64,000 bases of DNA from Acetatifactor sp. (GCA_024695935.1 JAILHH010000041.1:1-64000), one strand, 5' to 3'. Counted from the stretch's first letter, positions 17,257 through 25,643 are shown. Numbers and translations: made by a program. Notes: generated from the letters alone by a model not told the origin.

Positions 17257-18909
17257 ATGGTGACATTGACAATCAAAGGACAACAAAAAACCTACGAAGA
17301 GGGAATTACCTATGCAAAGATTGCAGAGGAATACCAAAAAGATTATGAGGCACCCATCGCACTGGTTTCCGTAAACGGCAAGCTTCGCGAACTTTTTAAA
17401 AGGGTTTCAAAGGATGCCGAGATCGAGTTTTACACCCTGAAAGATTCAGTGGGTTACAAGACCTATGTGAGAACTGCCACCATGCTGTTGTTAAAGTCGA
17501 TCTTTGACTGCTTCGGCTCAGAGGCGGTGAATGAGACCAGAGTGGAATTCACGATCGGAAACGGACTTTTTGTAAAGCCCTACGGCTTTGAAGCAACGGA
17601 CGAAAATGCGGCAAAGATCAAAGCCAGAATGAAAGAGCTTCAGTTTCGAGCAGTGCCTTTTATGAAAAGTTCCTATCCCATAGACGATGCCATCGAGCTA
17701 TTTTCAAAGATCGGTATGAATGACAAGGTGAATCTGTTTAAATACAGGAGAAGTTCTTCGGTAAACGTATACGAGGTCGAAGGCTTCTATGATTATTACT
17801 ACGGATATATGCTTCCCAATGCCGGATACGTAAAGTGGTTTGATGTGATCAATTACGGCGGTGGTTTCGTATTGGTGCTTCCTTCAGCCGGCGAGCCCGA
17901 AGTCATAAAGCCCTTTGTCCCCAGAGAGAAGCTCTTTAAGACATTAAGGGATTCCGAAAACTGGGCGACACATGTGGGCATGGGAAATATCGGTCAGTTA
18001 AACGACGGAATCTGCGGTGATTCGCTGGAAGAGATGATCTTAGTTCACGAGGCTGAGCAGGAGAGAAAGATCGGCGAGATCGCAAAGGAGATTGTGGCAA
18101 GAAAGGGCTGCAAATTTGTAATGATCGCGGGACCGTCCTCATCAGGAAAGACCTCTTTTTCACACAGAATTTCCATACAGCTCAGAACTCTTGGCAAGGT
18201 TCCTCATCCCATAGGACTTGACAATTACTATGTGGACAGAGAGAAGACTCCCAGAGGCGAGGACGGCGAATACAATTTCGAGTGCCTTGAAGCCCTTGAC
18301 GTTGACCTGTTTAACAGGGATATGACAAAGCTTCTTGCCGGAGAAAGAGTCGAGCTTCCCGTGTTTAATTTCAAGACCGGCAAGAGAGAGTACAGAGGAG
18401 ACTTCCTGCAGCTTGGCGAGGATGATATATTGGTTATCGAGGGAATCCACGGTCTTAACGAAAAGATGAGTTCGCTGATCCCTGCTGAGAGCAAGTTCAA
18501 GATCTATATCAGCTGTCTTACCAGTGTTAATATCGATAATCACAACAGAATCCCCACAACTGACGGCAGGCTATTACGCAGAATGGTCCGCGATGACAGG
18601 ACCAGGGGAACAGACGCCAGAAGTACCATCAATATGTGGGCCTCGGTACGACGTGGCGAGGAAAATTACATCTTCCCCTTCCAGGAGGAGGCGGATGCCA
18701 TGTTTAATTCAGCCCTTATATATGAACTTGCGGTGATAAAGCCCTTTGCAGAGAGGCTGCTCTTTGATATTCCAAAGAAAGATCCCGCATATTTCGAGGC
18801 TAAAAGGCTGTTAAAGTTTTTGGATTATTTCCTCAGTATTCCTTCTGAGAATCTGCCAAACAATTCACTTTGCAGAGAATTTGTGGGTGGAAGCTGTTTC
18901 AATGTATAG
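17257..18909 (+). CDS. TGS-domain uridine kinase-like nucleoside kinase
   Basis: A TGS-like domain (MVTLTIKGQQKTYEEGITY) and a ThrRS-like second domain (~60-250) precede a P-loop kinase of the uridine kinase/phosphoribulokinase family: Walker A AGPSSSGKTSF near residue 290, PHPIGLDNYYVDREKTP, and VIEGIHGLNEKM. The family is common in Firmicutes and usually called nucleoside kinase; the substrate is unproven. An upstream ATG at 17239 overlaps the trmK stop, but AAGGAG at 17243-17248 sits 8 nt from the ATG at 17257, which I prefer. Confidence 0.87.
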   Translation: MVTLTIKGQQKTYEEGITYAKIAEEYQKDYEAPIALVSVNGKLRELFKRVSKDAEIEFYTLKDSVGYKTYVRTATMLLLKSIFDCFGSEAVNETRVEFTIGNGLFVKPYGFEATDENAAKIKARMKELQFRAVPFMKSSYPIDDAIELFSKIGMNDKVNLFKYRRSSSVNVYEVEGFYDYYYGYMLPNAGYVKWFDVINYGGGFVLVLPSAGEPEVIKPFVPREKLFKTLRDSENWATHVGMGNIGQLNDGICGDSLEEMILVHEAEQERKIGEIAKEIVARKGCKFVMIAGPSSSGKTSFSHRISIQLRTLGKVPHPIGLDNYYVDREKTPRGEDGEYNFECLEALDVDLFNRDMTKLLAGERVELPVFNFKTGKREYRGDFLQLGEDDILVIEGIHGLNEKMSSLIPAESKFKIYISCLTSVNIDNHNRIPTTDGRLLRRMVRDDRTRGTDARSTINMWASVRRGEENYIFPFQEEADAMFNSALIYELAVIKPFAERLLFDIPKKDPAYFEAKRLLKFLDYFLSIPSENLPNNSLCREFVGGSCFNV

Positions 18910-18950
18910 TAATCGCTTGACTTTTTAAGGACGCAAAAATATAATCTGTA

Positions 18951-19371
18951 AAGTAAGCAAGACAGACGATCGCGGCTGCATTTATGCAGGTGAGGAAAGT
19001 CCGGGCTTCACAGGGCAGGATGCCGGATAACGTCCGGTGGAGGTGACTCCAAGGATAGTGCAACAGAGATATACCGCCAGCGTGCTTTGCTTTTTGCAGG
19101 CCATTCCGCAAATTGCGAAGCAATTTGTTGCGTACTTTGCTTTTTGCAAAGTACGCTGGTAAGGGTGGAAAGGTGGTGTAAGAGACCACCGTCCGGCCGG
19201 TAACGGTCGGAGCCATGTAAACCCCATTCGAAGCAAGACTAAATAGGAAGCATCAGGGTCGGCCCGGCCTGCTTCCGGGTAAGTCGCTTGAGACGGCCGG
19301 CAACGGCCGTTCTAGATAGATGATCGTCAGTATCTTTTGATACCTACATAACCCGGCTTATAGTCTTACTT
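18951..19371 (+). ncRNA. rnpB: RNase P RNA, class A
   Basis: The 5' AAGTAAGCAAGAC pairs with the 3' GTCTTACTT (P1). Conserved core GAGGAAAGTCCGGGCT, then AGGGTGGAAAGGTGG, TAAGAGACCACC, CGAAGCAAGACTAAATAG and finally ATAACCCGGCTTAT are all present in order, which fits the bacterial class A ribozyme that matures tRNA 5' ends. The P12 region (about 19077-19158) is enlarged by duplicated sequence that can fold in two ways. Ends are estimated from P1 pairing. Confidence 0.95.
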
Positions 19372-19390
19372 ACATTAAAGAAACAATCAT

Positions 19391-19435
19391 TGAGCCTTCC
19401 TCAAAGCATTCAGCTTAGCGGAGGGCTCATTTGTT
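19391..19435 (+). terminator. Intrinsic terminator after RNase P RNA
   Basis: TGAGCCTTCC pairs with GGAGGGCTCA (one G-T wobble) around a 19-nt loop and is followed by TTTGTT. It lies 20 bp after the P1 strand of rnpB. Confidence 0.75.
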
Positions 19436-19534
19436 ATAGCGACGAGCCAAGCGGCTGCCGAACTTGTTCAGGCAGACATTTGGGGGTTCATCCGGTTCAT
19501 CCGGTAAGCCTGAAACGGAGCCGAACTCCACTTT

Positions 19535-20009
19535 TACAGTTTTTTCTTGGAAGAGTGCAAAAAAGACTGTACCCGAAAAAAACGAAAACTAATCTCTACA
19601 GTTTTTTCTAGGGAAAGTGCAAAAAAGACTGTACCCGAAAAAAAGCGAAAATTGATCTCTACAGTTTTTTCTCATGCAAATTCGAATAAAACTGTAACTT
19701 TCCAAAGTGGTAAAAGCATTTTACGAAATCTTTACAGTTTATATGCGAGCAACACCGAAAAAAACTGTAAGACAAAAAATGCGTTTACGGTTTTTTATAG
19801 ATAATCGAGGAAAAAACTGTAAGACGAAAAATTTGGTTACAGTTTTTTATAGATTTTTGCAGAAAAGACTGTAATGTTAAAAAATGAAAAATTGGCGTAT
19901 ACAGTTTTTTGGCGGGAAACCCCAAAAAAGACTGTAATGTTTCGGTAAGGATACAAAACGGGAAAAATGTATTACGGTTATTTAGAAAAGAAACTTTGAT
20001 TATACTGTA
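19535..20009. repeat. Array A: eight helically phased palindromic units, TACAGT arms
   Basis: Units at 19535-19571, 19597-19633, 19660-19696, 19733-19769, 19786-19821, 19838-19873, 19900-19936 and 19973-20009. Each opens with TA(C)A/GGTTTTTT-like sequence and closes with AAAAGACTGTA or AAAAAACTGTA. Starts are 62, 63, 73, 53, 52, 62 and 73 bp apart, all near whole helical turns, and the two arms within a unit begin 30-31 bp apart. Centres and inter-unit spacers differ. It fills most of the 744-bp gap between rnpB and the protease gene; the remaining part (19436-19534) shows only a short duplicated TTCATCCGG. No promoter was convincing between the array and the protease start. Confidence 0.9.
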
Positions 20010-20115
20010 ATAATTCCTGGAATGTCCAACACGTACATCCGACGATGAGAAGTTTGTAAGATATTCAGTCAGTAGAGGCCGACTATAGAGCCTAAAATAA
20101 AGGTATTTATCATAT

Positions 20116-21015
20116 ATGAAAAATGATAATTTGAAAAAAGAGTTCAACGTTGAATTGAATAGTAATGGAGCCGCGATGGTGGCCTCTGAAAAGAAGGTCT
20201 GCGAGTTCACGTTCATCTATAGGGCTATAAGTATCTGCACATTGGTGATGGTGGCAGTTATGGCGGTGTTCATGCTTAATTTTTCAAATAATAGCAGCTC
20301 GTATACGTCTGTTTATCCTGAATACATTGTAAAGATCACAAATGGGAATCTCAGAGGAATGGGAGAGATCATATACAACGGAAGTGATGGCTTAGTAGTT
20401 CTCACGGCGGCTCATTGCGTAACAGGAAGCGTTTCAGGAAGTGTTTCCATCGAATTTTTTGACGGCTTCAGAAAAGAAGCTGCGAATGATGAAGTCTATA
20501 TTTCCTCTGATTCGGACGTGGCATTTATTATTTTTGGTGAAAAAAAGGATTACGAAGCCTGTAGCTTAATGGATGATGCGGATGAGGGGCTTGAGGTAGA
20601 CAGTGTTTGTTTTGCTCACAGAGTTTACGAGTCCGATCCATTAACAGATAGTGGTTTCTATTACACGGAAGAAACCATAAGCGCAACAGATGATAAAGAT
20701 GTGAATCAATCAGGTGAAGAAGGCATGGAACCGACACATGCAGAAGACCTGAAATACCCGAAAGGGGATGTGGTCTGGGGAAAAGTACTTGACCCATGGA
20801 TATATATGGAGGATTTTGATTCTCACATGATATATCTGAAGATGAATGTATCACCCGGGATGAGCGGGGGAGGGTTGCATAACTCTGAAGGAAAACTTGT
20901 GGGCATGCTTGTGGGAGGAACAGACGACGGGGAAGCGGCTGCCGTTCCGTGGGCTGTCATAAAGGGAGAGCTAATGTCGCTTGCAGACAAAACTTTACCA
21001 AACTTTTATAATTAG
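20116..21015 (+). CDS. Membrane-anchored trypsin-like serine protease
   Basis: 299 residues. One N-terminal transmembrane segment (~37-55, ISICTLVMVAVMAVFML) with the protease domain outside. The catalytic triad is readable as H100 in LTAAHC, D134 in SDSDVAFI, and S250 in SPGMSGGGL. The usual GNSGGP is GMSGGG here, so the oxyanion loop is slightly unusual. A Thr/Asp/Glu-rich insert lies at ~170-215. No PDZ domain as in HtrA. The start has only a weak AAAGG 12 nt upstream. Monocistronic. It follows array A, which may influence its expression. Substrate unknown. Confidence 0.8.
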   Translation: MKNDNLKKEFNVELNSNGAAMVASEKKVCEFTFIYRAISICTLVMVAVMAVFMLNFSNNSSSYTSVYPEYIVKITNGNLRGMGEIIYNGSDGLVVLTAAHCVTGSVSGSVSIEFFDGFRKEAANDEVYISSDSDVAFIIFGEKKDYEACSLMDDADEGLEVDSVCFAHRVYESDPLTDSGFYYTEETISATDDKDVNQSGEEGMEPTHAEDLKYPKGDVVWGKVLDPWIYMEDFDSHMIYLKMNVSPGMSGGGLHNSEGKLVGMLVGGTDDGEAAAVPWAVIKGELMSLADKTLPNFYN

Positions 21016-21064
21016 ATACTTGACTTAAAACTTAATTAGGAACAAAATAATAGCCGATGACAGT

Positions 21065-21079
21065 TGCGAATGATTCGCA
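21065..21079. promoter_or_regulatory. Zur/Fur-like operator
   Basis: TGCGAA-TGA-TTCGCA is a perfect 6-3-6 inverted repeat whose centre AATGATT matches the centre of Firmicute Zur/Fur boxes (AATnATT). It lies 34 bp before the CobW ATG, downstream of a plausible TTGACT at 21020. COG0523 and DUF1980 genes are classic Zur targets in Bacillus, so zinc-dependent repression is a good inference. Confidence 0.65.
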
Positions 21080-21112
21080 TTTGAATAGAGTAATGTTCAG
21101 GAGGAAAAATAA

Positions 21113-22402
21113 ATGACAAGAATAGACGTTGTTTCAGGTTTCTTGGGTGCCGGAAAGACAACACTTATAAAGAAACTTTTAAAAGAAGCCATTGATGGCA
21201 ATAAGACAGTTCTTATCGAGAATGAGTTTGGTGAGATCGGTATCGACGGAGGCTTTTTAAAGGAAGCCGGAATCGAGATCAAGGAGATGAATTCAGGCTG
21301 TATCTGCTGTTCGTTGGTGGGTGATTTTGGCGAAAGTTTAAAGGAAGTTGTAAAGACTTATGCTCCCGAGAGAATTCTCATTGAGCCCTCGGGTGTCGGC
21401 AAGCTTTCAGATGTTTTGAACGCCATCGAAAATGTTGCCAAGGATATGGATGTGGAGATCAATTCCGCAGTTGCAGTTGTAGATGCCACAAAGGCAAAAA
21501 TGTATATCAAAAACTTCGGTGAGTTCTTTATCAACCAGATAGAGTACGCAGGAACAATAATCCTCAGCCGTACCGCAAAGATGAATGAAGATAAATTAAA
21601 AGAGGTTGTGGCTATGATTAGAGAGCATAATGCAAATGCTACGATCATCACTACAGACTGGGATGAACTTGATGGAAAGGTGATCCTTGAAGCCATCGAG
21701 GGAAATGATAAATTAGGCGATATGATGGAGGAGCTTCTCGAGAGAGCAAGAGCAGAGCACGAGGCTGATGAGGCAGAGCATGAGCATTGCCACCACCATC
21801 ACCACGATGACGACGATGATGATGACGATCATTGCTGCCATCACCATCATCACGACGATGACGATGATGACGAGCATTGCCACCACCATCATCACGACGA
21901 TGACGATGATGATGACGATCATTGCTGCCACCACCATCATCACGACGATGACGATGATGACGATCATTGCTGTCACCACCATCATCACGACGATGACGAC
22001 GATGACGACGATCATTGCTGCCACCACCATCACCACGACGATGACGATGATGATGACCATTGCTGCCATCACCATGATCACGATCATGACCACGATCATG
22101 AACATCACCATCATCACCACCATCATGCGGATGAAGTTTTCACCAGCTGGGGTGTTGAGACCGCAACTAAATTTACTGTTGATGAGATCGAAAAGATCCT
22201 CACTGAACTTGATACAGGCAAGTATGGTGTCATAGTCCGTTCAAAGGGAATGGTTCCTTCTGAGGACGGCACATGGATCTATTTTGATTATGTACCCGAA
22301 GAGCATGACATCAGAAAAGGCAGCGCAGAGGTTACAGGTAAGCTTGTTGTTATCGGCGCTGAACTTAAGGAAGATGAAGTAGCTAAACTTTTCAGACAAT
22401 AA
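21113..22402 (+). CDS. CobW/COG0523 GTPase with giant Cys/His/Asp metal-binding tract
   Basis: 429 residues, G3E-family metallochaperone GTPase. Walker A GFLGAGKTT at 9-17, the CxCC zinc-binding motif C63-x-C65-C66 and a C-terminal CobW_C domain (~345-429). Between them, residues ~222-338 hold about seven blocks of the type C-C/H-H5 followed by D6-8, ending in alternating H-D and eight H. Short His-rich stretches are common in this family; a tract of this size with regular Cys pairs is unusual. It may store or deliver zinc (or nickel/cobalt). A strong AGGAGG and the Zur-like box are upstream. First of a likely operon with the next two genes. Confidence 0.9.
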   Translation: MTRIDVVSGFLGAGKTTLIKKLLKEAIDGNKTVLIENEFGEIGIDGGFLKEAGIEIKEMNSGCICCSLVGDFGESLKEVVKTYAPERILIEPSGVGKLSDVLNAIENVAKDMDVEINSAVAVVDATKAKMYIKNFGEFFINQIEYAGTIILSRTAKMNEDKLKEVVAMIREHNANATIITTDWDELDGKVILEAIEGNDKLGDMMEELLERARAEHEADEAEHEHCHHHHHDDDDDDDDHCCHHHHHDDDDDDEHCHHHHHDDDDDDDDHCCHHHHHDDDDDDDHCCHHHHHDDDDDDDDHCCHHHHHDDDDDDDHCCHHHDHDHDHDHEHHHHHHHHADEVFTSWGVETATKFTVDEIEKILTELDTGKYGVIVRSKGMVPSEDGTWIYFDYVPEEHDIRKGSAEVTGKLVVIGAELKEDEVAKLFRQ

Positions 22403-22415
22403 ATGAGGATATTTT

Positions 22416-23351
22416 ATGAAACCGGTATATGTTATTAACGGCTTTCTGGAGAGCGGAAAGACCGAGTTTATCAGTTTTACACTTTCACAGCCATATTTTC
22501 GCATTAAGGGAACAACACTTCTTGTTCTTTGCGAGGAGGGTGAAAACGAATACGATCCCGAGCTTTTGAAAGCCAGCAAGACTGTAGTGAGCCTGGTGGA
22601 GAATGAGGAGGACTTTACCCCTGCTCATCTTACCGAACTGGAGAAAAAATACAAGCCGGACAGGATCATCGTTGAGTTCAACGGCATGTGGAATTACAAA
22701 AATGTGGTATATCCCAAAAACTGGAGCATTGAGCAGCAGATCACAATAATCGACGGATCTACCTTTGAGATGTATTATACCAACATGAAATCCCTTCTTG
22801 CCGAGGCTATAAAAGGATCTGAGATGATCATAATGAACAGATGTGATTCCGTGAGAGAAAAACTCGGGGGATACAGGAGAAACTTAAAGGCAGTAAGTCC
22901 CAAGGCTGACGTGGTATTCGAGGATTCAACAGGTGAGATCGACGAGATATTTGAGGAAGACCTTCCTTATGATCTTAACAGTGACCTTTTGGAACTTGAC
23001 AACGAGGGATACGGAATCTGGTATATTGACAGCATGGATCATCTGGAGCGTTATATCGGAAAGACTCTTAAGTTTAAGGCCATGGCACTAATTCCGGAAA
23101 AAGGTCCCGAGGGATATTTTGTGCCGGGACGTATGGCTATGACTTGCTGTGCCCAGGATATGGCTTTTATCGGATATGTCTGCAAATATGACAAAGTAAA
23201 AGAACTGAAGCAGAAAGAATGGGTTGAGGTTACAGCTGTAGTGCACAAGGAATTCTGGAAAGAGTACAAGGGTGAAGGCCCCGTGCTCCACGCTGTAAGT
23301 GTCACAAAGACCAAAGAACCTAAGGATGCTGTCATAACATTCGGAGCTTAA
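22416..23351 (+). CDS. CobW-like GTPase fused to a DUF1980/TIGR03943-like C-terminus
   Basis: 311 residues. The N-terminal part is a G3E-type P-loop domain (VINGFLESGKTEF at 5-17, IVEFNGMWN, IIMNRCD in place of NKxD). The CxCC motif of COG0523 proteins is absent (LCEEGENEYD occupies that region). From ~residue 200 the sequence switches to a stretch with FVPGRMAMTCCAQDMAFIGY, which resembles the C-terminal domain of YcgQ/TIGR03943, the partner of a zinc-regulated permease. It starts 13 bp after the first CobW gene, so it belongs to the same presumed zinc operon. The fusion assignment rests on motif recognition. Confidence 0.75.
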   Translation: MKPVYVINGFLESGKTEFISFTLSQPYFRIKGTTLLVLCEEGENEYDPELLKASKTVVSLVENEEDFTPAHLTELEKKYKPDRIIVEFNGMWNYKNVVYPKNWSIEQQITIIDGSTFEMYYTNMKSLLAEAIKGSEMIIMNRCDSVREKLGGYRRNLKAVSPKADVVFEDSTGEIDEIFEEDLPYDLNSDLLELDNEGYGIWYIDSMDHLERYIGKTLKFKAMALIPEKGPEGYFVPGRMAMTCCAQDMAFIGYVCKYDKVKELKQKEWVEVTAVVHKEFWKEYKGEGPVLHAVSVTKTKEPKDAVITFGA

Positions 23352-23353
23352 TC

Positions 23354-24133
23354 GTGGAACTCAAAGAAGAAGATAAATTATTAAAAAAACGGATCAAGGA
23401 CCTGGCTAACAGGTCCTTTTCTCAAAATATATACACTTTTACCCCATTTTTGGGCTTAGGTGAGATGGATGTATTTTACAGCTGCGGAAAAGAACTGTCG
23501 GAGTTTGGTATCACTCAAAAGGATTATACTGTCTTTGGCGGCCGGGATGGTTCGGACAGGTGTGTGGTACGCTTCGGAAATCCTGAGACCTTTGGTTATG
23601 AAGTGGATTTCCCCATAGTATGCATTAATGTTAAACCATTAAATGAAAAATTTGCGGATTCATTGTCTCACAGAGACTTCCTGGGGGCGTTAATGAACCT
23701 GGGGATAGACAGAAGCACTGTGGGGGATATAATCGCTTCCGAAAAAGAAGCATATGTGTTCTGCCTTGATTCCATTGCGGAATATATTTGCGAAAACTTA
23801 AGTTTCGTAAGGCATACTTCCGTCATCTGCAAAATCGTGGATGACATAAAGGAAATCAGGCAGGATCCTCCTGCCACGATGAATGTGCAGGTGGCATCGG
23901 AGAGAATAGATGCGGTGCTGAGCAAGGTTTTAAATATTTCCAGAGGGGATTGCCTCGATCTTTTCAGGGCCGGGAAGGTTTTCTTAAACGGCAGGCTTTG
24001 CGAGAACAATTCAAAGGCTGTAAAAGGCGGAGATGTGGTAAATGCCAGAGGTTATGGAAAATTTGTGATAACCGGTGAGATGTCTTTGACCAGAAAAGGA
24101 AAGTTAAATCTAAAGATCCTGCGCTACAGATAA
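23354..24133 (+). CDS. YlmH-like S4 RNA-binding protein
   Basis: 259 residues. YlmH architecture: N-terminal ~90 residues, a central domain with GxxRSTVGDI-like sequence (NLGIDRSTVGDIIASE), and a C-terminal S4 domain (SERIDAVLSKVLNISR, then GKVFLNGRL). YlmH homologues bind ribosomes/tRNA and some rescue stalled ribosomes. GTG start 2 bp after the upstream stop, with GGAG inside the upstream gene, so translation is coupled. YlmH is normally found in the division cluster; its place behind metal GTPases is unusual. Confidence 0.85.
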   Translation: MELKEEDKLLKKRIKDLANRSFSQNIYTFTPFLGLGEMDVFYSCGKELSEFGITQKDYTVFGGRDGSDRCVVRFGNPETFGYEVDFPIVCINVKPLNEKFADSLSHRDFLGALMNLGIDRSTVGDIIASEKEAYVFCLDSIAEYICENLSFVRHTSVICKIVDDIKEIRQDPPATMNVQVASERIDAVLSKVLNISRGDCLDLFRAGKVFLNGRLCENNSKAVKGGDVVNARGYGKFVITGEMSLTRKGKLNLKILRYR

Positions 24134-24183
24134 ATCAATTTTTATTTTAATTTATTAGGAAAGAAAAAAGTGAGGAAATAAAA

Positions 24184-25209
24184 ATGTATGGTTATTCTAT
24201 GATACAATGGCTTTTCTTTTTTTATTTCTATTGTTTTTTCGGCTGGTGCTTTGAGAGTACATATGTGTCCATAAAAGAAAAAAAGTTCGTAAACCGCGGA
24301 TTTATGAGAGGTCCCTTTTTGCCGATCTACGGAAGCGGCGGGATCATGATGCTTGTGGTGAGCATGCCTTTTTCCGACAATGTGCCCCTGACTTATGTTG
24401 CGGGCTGCATCGGAGCGACGATCCTTGAATACATAACAGGTGTTACCATGGAAAAACTTTTCAAGGTAAGATACTGGGATTATTCTAATCAGAAGTTTAA
24501 TTTCCAGGGGCATATCTGCCTCTCATCCACAATCGCCTGGGGATTTTTGACCATACTCATGACCAGGGTTGTGCATCCTTTTTTCAGCAGCTTTGTGATG
24601 AAGATCCCAGATGTAGTCCTGACTGTTGTCACCGTGATTTTAACTGTTGTGATCGCTGCGGATTTTGCCATGGCTTTCAGAACTGCGCTGGACATCAGGA
24701 ATATCCTTGTCAAAATGGAGGAGACAAAGGACGAGATGCGTCTTATCAGGCGCCGCCTCGATGTTTATATCGCCCTTACCAATGCGGACATGGAACAGCG
24801 AAAAGAGGAACTCTACAGGCTTCTTGAAAAAGGATTTGACTCTGTTGAAAGCAGGGCAATGGCTTTTAAGGACGGCGTGGGAGAGAACCTTGCGGAAGTC
24901 AAGGGCAGCATAAACGAAGTGAAGGAGAATATCGGCGAATTGAAGGCAAGCATAGAAGCCAATCTGGATAAGTTAAAAGATTACGATTGGCCTCTTGAAA
25001 AATACTTTGCCGGAGCCAGGGAAGACTGGCTTGAATTAAAGATAAAATACGCAACCGCCCTTGAAAAATACAAGGACGGTCTGTCGGGAGTCAAAGATTA
25101 TTTAAGACGCGATATGATCCGCTCCAATCCTACAATGACTTCAAAGAAGTTTGCCGAGAGTTTACAGGAACTCAAGGACAGAGCGAACAACTGGAAAAAG
25201 AAAGATTAA
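24184..25209 (+). CDS. CmpB-type (putative ABC transporter type IV) membrane protein
   Basis: 341 residues. N-terminal ~165 residues hold about five hydrophobic segments with FGWCFESTYVSIKEKKFVNRG, GPFLPIYGSGG and ILEYITGVTMEKLF, the signature of the CmpB-type family (PF06541 as I recall). The C-terminal half is a long soluble, charged, coiled-coil-like region (residues ~185-330) with repeated ENLAEVKGSINEVKENIGEL. No transport substrate is known. It ends overlapping the pyrI stop codon on the opposite strand by four bases, with no terminator between. Confidence 0.82.
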   Translation: MYGYSMIQWLFFFYFYCFFGWCFESTYVSIKEKKFVNRGFMRGPFLPIYGSGGIMMLVVSMPFSDNVPLTYVAGCIGATILEYITGVTMEKLFKVRYWDYSNQKFNFQGHICLSSTIAWGFLTILMTRVVHPFFSSFVMKIPDVVLTVVTVILTVVIAADFAMAFRTALDIRNILVKMEETKDEMRLIRRRLDVYIALTNADMEQRKEELYRLLEKGFDSVESRAMAFKDGVGENLAEVKGSINEVKENIGELKASIEANLDKLKDYDWPLEKYFAGAREDWLELKIKYATALEKYKDGLSGVKDYLRRDMIRSNPTMTSKKFAESLQELKDRANNWKKKD

Positions 25210-25643
25210 TTGTCATCTTTTCTGGTATATTTTTCCTCACAGTATTTGCATCTGTATATTTCCTTTTCTTCGTCTGCAAGGACGAAGATATGGGGGAGTT
25301 CCTGCTCGATGGAGGTGATGCAACGTGGATTGTGGCACTTGATCACGTTCTTTATCTCCTTTGGAAGTACCAGGTCTTTTTTTTCGACGATCTCACCGTC
25401 CTTGATGACATTTACGGTTATGCTGTGATCTATGAAAGCTAAAATGTCCATATCAATGGCGCTGGGGTCGCATTCTACTTTTAAGATGTCTTTTCTGCCC
25501 ATCTTGTTGCTCTTGGCATTTCTGATGATAGCCACGGTGTAATCATGCTTATCAAGTCCGAGATGTTCATATAATTCCAGGCTGGTGCCTGCCTTAATGT
25601 GGTCAAGTACAAAGCCCTGTTCGATCTTTCCGATGTTTAACAT
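25206..25643 (-). CDS. pyrI: Aspartate carbamoyltransferase regulatory chain
   Basis: 145 residues. N-terminal allosteric nucleotide-binding domain and a C-terminal zinc domain with C-x4-C (KCHNPRCIT) and C-x2-C (YRCKYCEEKY), which joins it to PyrB catalytic chains. Gives CTP/ATP control of aspartate transcarbamylase. It follows pyrB by 37 bp as one transcript. Convergent with the CmpB-type gene, with overlapping stop codons. Confidence 0.96.
   Translation of the reverse strand: MLNIGKIEQGFVLDHIKAGTSLELYEHLGLDKHDYTVAIIRNAKSNKMGRKDILKVECDPSAIDMDILAFIDHSITVNVIKDGEIVEKKDLVLPKEIKNVIKCHNPRCITSIEQELPHIFVLADEEKEIYRCKYCEEKYTRKDDN

Noticed and set aside
19390-19804. Two overlapping plus-strand frames with repeated lysine-rich sequence
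   Set aside because: They translate array A; the apparent peptide repeat only reflects the DNA repeat.
19535-20009. The arrays as CRISPR arrays
   Set aside because: Units are palindromic and variable inside, intervals change by whole helical turns, spacers are not uniform, and no cas genes are in the window.
21713-22235. Long frames on the minus strand and in another plus frame across the CobW His/Asp region
   Set aside because: They are products of the GAT/CAT repeat (runs of M, V, I, T) opposite a well-supported CobW gene.
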